A stretch of DNA of 28,087 nucleotides from an uncultured Eubacteriales bacterium (GTDB lineage Bacteria > Bacillota > Clostridia > Christensenellales > Aristaeellaceae). Positions 23,643 to 28,087 of the stretch are shown here, piece after piece; within the stretch, counting starts at the first letter, position 1; each line of letters begins with the position of its first letter. Position numbers and translations under genes: made by a program. The DNA lies in the NCBI GenBank assembly GCA_900542445.1, contig UQNN01000024.1, forward strand, positions 1 to 28,087, read 5' to 3'. The notes under the pieces were generated by a model. It was not told the origin of the DNA. It saw nothing but the letters and a program-made list of their open reading frames with translations, and made no database searches.

Positions 23643-23987
23643 TTACTCGTTGGATGCCCGATTGTCCCGCGCTCTGCGCAGGCGGGTAAATGTCACCACA
23701 TCGCCGACCGTTACGCCGCGCATACCCTCGCGCATCCCGGCTTCGTACCCGTCGCACCAGCTTGCTTCAAGCTGGCGCTTCAATTCAAGGCGATTCAGGC
23801 AGTCCGTCTTGTTGTCCAGCTCAAGGCGCATCGCTTCGTTATAACGCCGCGCCTCGTCCATGTTCCGCGCCGCAATTTTGCGCTCGCTGTCCTGTACGCC
23901 CTTGAGCGATTTATAGTAGCTGACGATCAAGCCGCCGCCCGCCGTCATGCCTGCGCCAAACAGTGCAAGCCCCATCAACGCATCCAT
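23643..23987 (-). CDS. Membrane-anchored small protein of unknown function
   Basis: The 114-residue product has an N-terminal Gly/Ala-rich transmembrane segment (ALFGAGMTAGGGLIVSYY), then a charged helix (KIAARNMDEARRYNEAMRLE) and a short C-terminus. AAAGGAGG precedes ATG 23987. No family recognised. Membrane location in the early operon may suggest superinfection exclusion or host takeover, but there is no direct evidence. Confidence 0.7.
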   Translation of the reverse strand: MDALMGLALFGAGMTAGGGLIVSYYKSLKGVQDSERKIAARNMDEARRYNEAMRLELDNKTDCLNRLELKRQLEASWCDGYEAGMREGMRGVTVGDVVTFTRLRRARDNRASNE

Positions 23988-24028
23988 TTGAAAACCTCCT
24001 TTGTTCAGCTAAAGCTGTGAGCGTCGCG

Positions 24029-24063
24029 CCCCCTTTCGGGGACGATCCCGGCTTTCACGGGAT
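24029..24063. other. Two GC-rich hairpins between early genes
   Basis: CCCC-type arms with GAAA loop (24029-24041) and ATCCCG/CGGGAT arms (24045-24063) lie in the 89-nt gap. Neither has a T-tract. They resemble other intergenic hairpins of this phage. Confidence 0.5.
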
Positions 24064-24076
24064 TGGACCTTGGGCT

Positions 24077-24463
24077 TTACGCCTCGTAGATATCTTTGAT
24101 TGCCTCGTACAGCTCTCCGTTTGCGAAACGCTGCCCGGCTTTCTCCTCCTCGAACTCCATGCGTCTGACCGCCAGCAGCACAACTTTCGCCGCTCCAACC
24201 GCTTCTTGGCTGTACACGATTGCCCCCGGTCTGCTGTAATCCTGTTTTTCCAGCATTTCCAGCAGCGCCCAGTGCAGGTACAGGTTCAAAGTGTAGCCAG
24301 CCTGTTTTTTGAGGGCTTCTTTTGCCCGCTCCGCAAACACTTTGCGGTTCAACGGCTTTTTCTTCGGCGGCAAAATTCCCCGTTCGCGCAAGTCCTTCCG
24401 AATTTTCGCGCGTTTCTTTTTCTCTCTTGCCGTCATCGGTTTCGCTGTTTTCTTCTTTTCCAT
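24077..24463 (-). CDS. Basic early protein of unknown function
   Basis: The 128-residue protein starts at ATG 24463 (MEKKKTAKPM) after GGGAGG; the longer frame to 24529 overlaps the transposase and reads the 24-bp repeat. The first 50 residues are very Lys/Arg-rich (REKKKRAKIRKDLRERG), suggesting nucleic acid contact, followed by a helical domain (YTLNLYLHWALLEMLEKQD). No family recognised. It lies between MuA-like and MuB-like genes, where Mu-like phages carry small accessory genes. Confidence 0.7.
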   Translation of the reverse strand: MEKKKTAKPMTAREKKKRAKIRKDLRERGILPPKKKPLNRKVFAERAKEALKKQAGYTLNLYLHWALLEMLEKQDYSRPGAIVYSQEAVGAAKVVLLAVRRMEFEEEKAGQRFANGELYEAIKDIYEA

Positions 24464-24472
24464 GCTTCCTCC

Positions 24473-24496
24473 CGTTTTGTGACATTTAACGCGCGC
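24473..24496. repeat. 24-bp dispersed repeat, copy 2 (end of transposase gene)
   Basis: Core TTTTGTGACATT followed by AACGCGCGC on the plus strand, one base different from copy 1 at 17612. It spans the transposase stop codon and the leader of the next gene. Confidence 0.8.
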
Positions 24497-26543
24497 TTTG
24501 TTTGAGCAGCTTTTCGCCGTTCGCGGCAATCATGCTGCGCACCGCGTTTTCGCCTACGGATGCAGCCTTGCGCCGTCCTGCCGCCTTGTCCGCGACCTGC
24601 TGCTTGGCTTTGCCCGCCCGCGCCGCTTCTAGCGACGTGACCGTCGCCATGCGCTGACGCTGTTCGTCGATCTCCTCGGCGTATGCCTCTCTGGTAATCC
24701 GCTTCGTGGACTGCCGGATGTACGCCAGCCTGTCCGTGACCTTCCGCTGCTGCCGCTTCTGGTCTGCCATGTGCGCCGCCACCCTTTCCTCGTCCGGGTC
24801 GATCAGCGCCATCAGCTCGACCGGCTCCGCCTCACAGACGAAGTGTCCGCCAGCAAAAACCGACACGCTGGGGTTGTATCCCCGGTTGTAGTAGATCGTG
24901 ACCTGTTCCTTGATGATATCCGCCATTTCGGGATGCCAGAAAAGCTGGTTGTTGAGCCGCACGCCCTGCGTCGTGACCACGCGCTTCACGCTCTGGCTCT
25001 TGAAGATCGCCATCGTCGCCCAATCCGGCGTATCGCTGCGCGCCTTTTCCGCTTGGCGATACCGCTGGTCAGGGGAAAGCCCGTCCTCGCCGATGTGGTT
25101 TTCGTACTTGGGCAGCAGCTTCTCCGCGAAGCACTTGGCAAAGGTTTCAAAGGTCATCAGCTCGCCGCGTTCCTTCATCCTGCGGAGGATGCGCCCGTTA
25201 TCTTCGGGTCTTTCCTCCGGCGAATCACCGCACCAGCCGGGGAACTCGCGGACAAAATCTTCCAGTGTGCCGAAGGCGCGTTCCACGTCCTTCGACCAGC
25301 CGCGATACGGCAGCGCATGGTGTACGCCCACGCCCAGCGCCCGAAGCAAGCCTTCCTTTTCGGAAAATTCAGCGTTCAGGCAGCCCAGATCGGTTTCCAC
25401 CAGCGTTTCACCCTCGAACCGATGGCTGCGGTAATCCTTGCCGTTGTCGATGTAGATGTAGCGCGGCAGACCGTGAACATCGCTGCCCTTCGTATACACC
25501 GCCGCCCGGCAGAAGCTGTCGGCAACCGTGTCGCTGTTCGGCTCCAACGTCAGCTCCCAGCCGACGAATTTCTTGGAACAAGCGTCCATCCAAGCCGTCA
25601 TCCACGGGCGCACCAGATTGTCGTTCTCGTCCAGCACAAACAGGTCGATCTTGTGATGGTCGCCGAACCAGACTTCGTTGGTCATCGTCGGTTTGCTTCG
25701 CTTGGTTTTCTGCATGTACGCCGCTTCCCAAGCCCGCTTGCCGTAACGGGCAAAGGTCATCTGCGCCTTATCCATCGTTTCCACGATGCGGTTGACCGCG
25801 TGGCGATTCGCCGGAATCATCATCGAGCCGCTTGCCATGGTGCAGATCGGGTATTTCTCCCTGTCTGCCGTTTTGAGCGCCCGCCGCGCGTCCGATCCGT
25901 CGCAGTACACGCAGCAGTTGCAGGCGTTTTCGCCGTATTCCGCAGCCCGTTCCCGCAGGCGCTCCAGCACCAGCGTCTGCGGAAACTTCCGATTGTCGCA
26001 CATCTGCGCCTCGATGAAGTCCCGCGCCAACTGGCAGCACGTCCGGCTCTGCCCCTTGTCCCTGCGCTCCACCCTGTCCATGATCGCCGCCAGCCCGCGC
26101 TCCTTGTATGCCGCGTGCCAACGCCGCAGCGTCCGGCTCGTCACGCCCAGCGTCCCCGCCAGCGCGTCCATCGCCGCCGTCCTGCCCCGCTCGCCGCTGT
26201 TCAGGATGCCGTCCAGTGCCATGACCGCCTGCTGGCGATTTGCCAGCTCGGTCAGTCCTTCCTCGCCGAAGACTTCCTTGTATGTCGCAAGGTCCGCAGC
26301 AGAAACTTGGGTGGATAGCCCGCTCTGGCTTTCGTACCAGAGGAGCCGTCCTTGGGTGTCGAGCTGCTGAAGCACTTCGCTGACGGGAATCATGTTGCTC
26401 ATGCCGCAGTTACCGCCGCCCTGACTAACCTTTTGCATTTCTGCTTTGAGGTTTCCAGCCTTAATCTGGCGCTGAATTGTTGATTTACTAACCCTCAACA
26501 GTCTTGAAGCTGTTGTTGTACTAATGCGTTGTTCCATCGTCAC
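24486..26543 (-). CDS. MuA-like DDE transposase
   Basis: The 685-residue protein joins phage ends to target DNA. Residues 8-35 are a helix-turn-helix (TTASRLLRVSKSTIQRQIKA); a second Mu-type HTH region lies at 105-160. The catalytic core holds GDHHKIDLFV (D295), YIYIDNGKDY (D366) and KDVERAFGTLE (E421); spacings of 71 and 55 fit MuA (D269, D336, E392). A Mu C-terminal-type domain follows, with a long basic tail for MuB contact. A Cys group (C208, C210, C211, C214) before the core is unlike E. coli MuA. ATG 26543 overlaps the regulator stop as ATGA. Confidence 0.96.
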   Translation of the reverse strand: MTMEQRISTTTASRLLRVSKSTIQRQIKAGNLKAEMQKVSQGGGNCGMSNMIPVSEVLQQLDTQGRLLWYESQSGLSTQVSAADLATYKEVFGEEGLTELANRQQAVMALDGILNSGERGRTAAMDALAGTLGVTSRTLRRWHAAYKERGLAAIMDRVERRDKGQSRTCCQLARDFIEAQMCDNRKFPQTLVLERLRERAAEYGENACNCCVYCDGSDARRALKTADREKYPICTMASGSMMIPANRHAVNRIVETMDKAQMTFARYGKRAWEAAYMQKTKRSKPTMTNEVWFGDHHKIDLFVLDENDNLVRPWMTAWMDACSKKFVGWELTLEPNSDTVADSFCRAAVYTKGSDVHGLPRYIYIDNGKDYRSHRFEGETLVETDLGCLNAEFSEKEGLLRALGVGVHHALPYRGWSKDVERAFGTLEDFVREFPGWCGDSPEERPEDNGRILRRMKERGELMTFETFAKCFAEKLLPKYENHIGEDGLSPDQRYRQAEKARSDTPDWATMAIFKSQSVKRVVTTQGVRLNNQLFWHPEMADIIKEQVTIYYNRGYNPSVSVFAGGHFVCEAEPVELMALIDPDEERVAAHMADQKRQQRKVTDRLAYIRQSTKRITREAYAEEIDEQRQRMATVTSLEAARAGKAKQQVADKAAGRRKAASVGENAVRSMIAANGEKLLKQSAR

Positions 26544-26740
26544 ACCGCCTCATCAAGTGCTTCAAGCACTCTGGCTATGCTAACGCCTAACCCTTTAGCC
26601 AATCCCTTTACGACGACTACGCTCGGATTCTTCTTTTCGCCGCGTTCCAAAGCCCCAATGTAAGGCTGTGTAACTCCCGCACGAGAAGCAAGTTCCGCTT
26701 GAGTAAGGCGCTTTGCTTTTCGCAAATCTCGGAGTTTCAT
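26540..26740 (-). CDS. Ner/Cro-like XRE regulator
   Basis: The 66-residue protein is essentially one XRE helix-turn-helix domain (KLRDLRKAKRLTQAELASRA, VTQPYIGALERGEKKNPSV). ATG 26740 has GGGGAGGCG upstream; upstream codons to 26815 run into the promoter and are rejected. It is the first early gene, head-to-head with the repressor, the place of Ner in Mu, where Ner represses both promoters after lytic onset. It overlaps the transposase by four bases. Confidence 0.88.
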   Translation of the reverse strand: MKLRDLRKAKRLTQAELASRAGVTQPYIGALERGEKKNPSVVVVKGLAKGLGVSIARVLEALDEAV

Positions 26741-26766
26741 TTCATCGCCTCCCCGAATAAAACAGT

Positions 26767-26778
26767 CAGTTTTATTTT
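26767..26778 (+). promoter_or_regulatory. Operator-like repeat 1
   Basis: CAGTTTTATTTT, first of three same-direction CAGTTYTAYTT copies in the divergent control region. It lies just downstream of the predicted early transcript start. Confidence 0.55.
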
Positions 26779-26786
26779 CTGACACA

Positions 26787-26815
26787 ATTATAGCTGTTCC
26801 AGTTCTACTTGTCAA
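26787..26815 (-). promoter_or_regulatory. Early promoter (Pe), perfect consensus
   Basis: Minus strand TTGACA (26815-26810), 17-bp spacer, TATAAT (26792-26787). Both hexamers are perfect. It drives the Ner-like gene, transposase and the rest of the early operon. An operator repeat fills its spacer, so repressor binding should shut it off. Confidence 0.9.
26800..26810 (+). promoter_or_regulatory. Operator-like repeat 2 (inside Pe spacer)
   Basis: CAGTTCTACTT within the spacer and touching the -35 of the early promoter. Confidence 0.55.
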
Positions 26816-26851
26816 TAAAAAAATAAAAGCTCATAGCTCTATTTTTTGCTC

Positions 26852-26880
26852 TTGATTTTTGGTCTAAGGGGGTTCATAAT
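26852..26880 (+). promoter_or_regulatory. Repressor promoter (Pc)
   Basis: TTGATT (26852-26857), 17-bp spacer, CATAAT (26875-26880): weaker than Pe. Predicted start near 26887, 26 nt before the repressor ATG. Confidence 0.65.
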
Positions 26881-26888
26881 AATCCTGA

Positions 26889-26900
26889 CAGTTCTATTTT
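26889..26900 (+). promoter_or_regulatory. Operator-like repeat 3 (at repressor transcript start)
   Basis: CAGTTCTATTTT at the predicted start of the repressor mRNA, suited to autoregulation. Confidence 0.55.
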
Positions 26901-26912
26901 GTGGAGGTAAAT

Positions 26913-27659
26913 ATGTACGAAATAGGCTCCTACCTTCGAGCGGCGCTGAAACAGCGAGGCATGACTCAGAAGGAACTTGCCGATGCTTTAGGTATGACGA
27001 AAGAACATATAAGCACGATTTGCTTAAATAAAAGGCGTCCTTCTCTTGATGCACTAGAAAAAATCTGCACGATTCTCGGTATGTCGTTTTCAGAGTTCTT
27101 TTCAGAGCCAAATAGCACACACTCCACAACTTTATCTGACAACGAATATTCCCTTCTTTGCGATTACCGTCGCCTAGAAGATTACGAACGGCAAGCTGTT
27201 TCTGCACTAACGGGATCGTTGCGCGCTGGGCATCATTCCGTCCAGCAGCAGCAAAGCTCCAACTCCTATAAGCGAGAAGTCAACGGTCTTGCAGCTGCTG
27301 GTTCTCCGCTTTATTCGACCGTCGATGACGAAAGTGTTACTGTCCCGCAAAAGTATATTGATTCTCAGCGGTATATCATCATTAAAGCAAAGGGCGACAG
27401 CATGGTGCCGCTGATCCAGAATGGCGATTATGTCATTGCAGAAATAGATAGCACACCTTGTCAGGGCGAGCTTTCACTTGTTCGGGTCGAAAGCTCTGGA
27501 TATGAAGATGAATATACCATTAAGAAATTCTATCGGTATGATGATGAAGTGGAACTTCACTCTATCAATACGAATTACAGCCCTATGTTCTACCCTCTCA
27601 GCGAGATAAAAGCTGCCCAGAAAATTGTTTATATCATCCACCAATCAAGAAATGAATAA
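26913..27659 (+). CDS. LexA/CI-like phage repressor (XRE plus S24 peptidase)
   Basis: The 248-residue protein has an N-terminal XRE domain (GMTQKELADALGMTKEHIST) and a C-terminal S24 LexA-like domain: candidate cleavage bond Ala129-Gly130 (LAAAGSPLY), catalytic Ser163 in KGDSMVPLI and a Lys in YTIKKFYR (204/205). Such repressors self-cleave on RecA filaments, so the prophage should be SOS-inducible; Mu c repressor is not of this type. ATG 26913 has GGAGGT upstream. The gene and control region are clearly richer in A+T than the minus-strand operon, suggesting modular exchange of the immunity cassette. It is the only clear plus-strand gene. Confidence 0.93.
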   Translation: MYEIGSYLRAALKQRGMTQKELADALGMTKEHISTICLNKRRPSLDALEKICTILGMSFSEFFSEPNSTHSTTLSDNEYSLLCDYRRLEDYERQAVSALTGSLRAGHHSVQQQQSSNSYKREVNGLAAAGSPLYSTVDDESVTVPQKYIDSQRYIIIKAKGDSMVPLIQNGDYVIAEIDSTPCQGELSLVRVESSGYEDEYTIKKFYRYDDEVELHSINTNYSPMFYPLSEIKAAQKIVYIIHQSRNE

Positions 27660-27711
27660 TTTCTTGCATCCGTGCATATTTATTCATTCCTCGATTTCCA
27701 ATCAATCTTTT

Positions 27712-27734
27712 CGCGCTTTATGGCGCGTTTTTTT
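27712..27734 (+). terminator. Intrinsic terminator of the repressor gene
   Basis: CGCGC, loop TTTATG, GCGCG, then TTTTTTT, 53 nt after the repressor stop. Confidence 0.85.
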
Positions 27735-27945
27735 AATTATTCCTTAATTTTTCGTCGTTTTCATCGCTGCACCCAGCCTGCGCCCACGCACCCACCCCTC
27801 CGTTCAAACGCCCGCTTGATACTGCCTGCCGCTTTTCCTTTACCTGTACAACAAAAAACGCGCGTTTAACGCCGTTTGACGCTCGGCGTTCAAAACCCAC
27901 CAAAACAGAAAAAAAGCAGCCGTTTCCGACTGCTCTCCGCTCCCA

Positions 27946-27964
27946 TGTGACACAGAACGCGCGC
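27946..27964. repeat. Dispersed repeat, diverged copy 3
   Basis: TGTGACACAGAACGCGCGC (plus): matches copies 1 and 2 in TGTGACA and AACGCGCGC with changes in between. Confidence 0.6.
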
Positions 27965-28020
27965 ATGGTTGTTTTTATATATTTATTTTATATTTATCTC
28001 TTTAAGTTCCGATAATACCA

Positions 28021-28070
28021 CGGTTTTCCCGTCCTATCCCGCGTTATCCCGTTCCTTCCCGTATACGCCC
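28021..28070. repeat. Five 10-bp units each ending in CCC
   Basis: Units CGGTTTTCCC, GTCCTATCCC, GCGTTATCCC, GTTCCTTCCC and GTATACGCCC run head to tail. The 10-bp spacing places the CCC on one helix face. Confidence 0.55.
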
Positions 28071-28072
28071 CT

Positions 28073-28087
28073 TTGTGACATGGAATG
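28073..28087. repeat. Dispersed repeat, copy 4 (cut by window edge)
   Basis: TTGTGACATGGAA at the right edge matches the first half of copies 1 and 2; the rest lies outside. Confidence 0.5.

Larger units (their letters stand above)
27735..28087. other. Gene-free region, probable phage-end side
   Basis: No credible gene in 353 nt. It holds an AACGCC/GGCGTT inverted repeat (27867-27891), two partial copies of the dispersed TGTGACA repeat (27946-27964, 28073-28087) and 10-bp periodic CCC-ended repeats (28021-28070). In Mu the repressor lies next to the left end with its transposase sites, so these may be end-binding sites. The actual end and target duplication are not visible. Confidence 0.6.

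Noticed and set aside
26839..27207. Minus-strand 122-aa frame antisense to the repressor
   Set aside because: No start signal and covers the repressor promoter and HTH coding region; a shadow.

Overview
The window is most of an integrated transposable (Mu-like) prophage of a high-GC gut-type Firmicute (Clostridia). The inference rests on strong AGGAGG-type ribosome binding sites, PBSX/SPP1-family head genes and a siphovirus Dit/Tal tail tip. Almost everything is read on the minus strand, so transcription order is right to left. The left edge cuts a tail fibre gene. The right edge stops in a non-coding region that is probably close to the phage end. I see no host gene, tRNA, rRNA or CRISPR array.

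Right end (about 26.5-28.1 kb): a LexA-like (XRE plus S24 peptidase) repressor on the plus strand faces a small Ner/Cro-like regulator on the minus strand. The intergenic control region has a perfect-consensus early promoter and three CAGTTYTAYTT operator-like repeats. Early genes (20.0-26.5 kb) run: MuA-like DDE transposase, an unknown basic protein, a membrane-anchored small protein, MuB-like ATPase, a 65-aa protein, a DnaC/DnaI-like helicase-loader ATPase, Gam, GemA and the Mor-type middle activator. An intrinsic terminator closes this transcript and overlaps the start of a candidate Mor-dependent promoter.

Late genes (0-19.9 kb): a TM/coiled-coil protein, a Mu gp26-like protein, a DUF3486 small terminase and then a NusG/LoaP-like antiterminator. 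About 630 nt of unusually hairpin-dense non-coding DNA follows. After it come a PBSX-type large terminase, SPP1-type portal, a secreted cargo protein (moron) with its own promoter and terminator, and a MuF protein with a C-terminal BECR-type nuclease toxin. A promoter, structured leader and terminator precede scaffold, capsid, connector genes, tail tube, a frameshifted tail assembly chaperone, a 1108-aa tape measure with 38-residue repeats, Dit, Tal with 14 HxH motifs, and the fibre. The phage therefore combines Mu-type replication and control with a long non-contractile tail virion.

The most striking point is the late operon's own NusG paralog. It lies upstream of at least five intrinsic terminators placed between essential virion genes, including two in tandem just before the tape measure gene with no visible promoter after them. 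This suggests NusG-type processive antitermination, not a lambda N/Q system, as the late switch. The hairpin-dense region right after the NusG gene is a candidate recognition RNA or large structured RNA.
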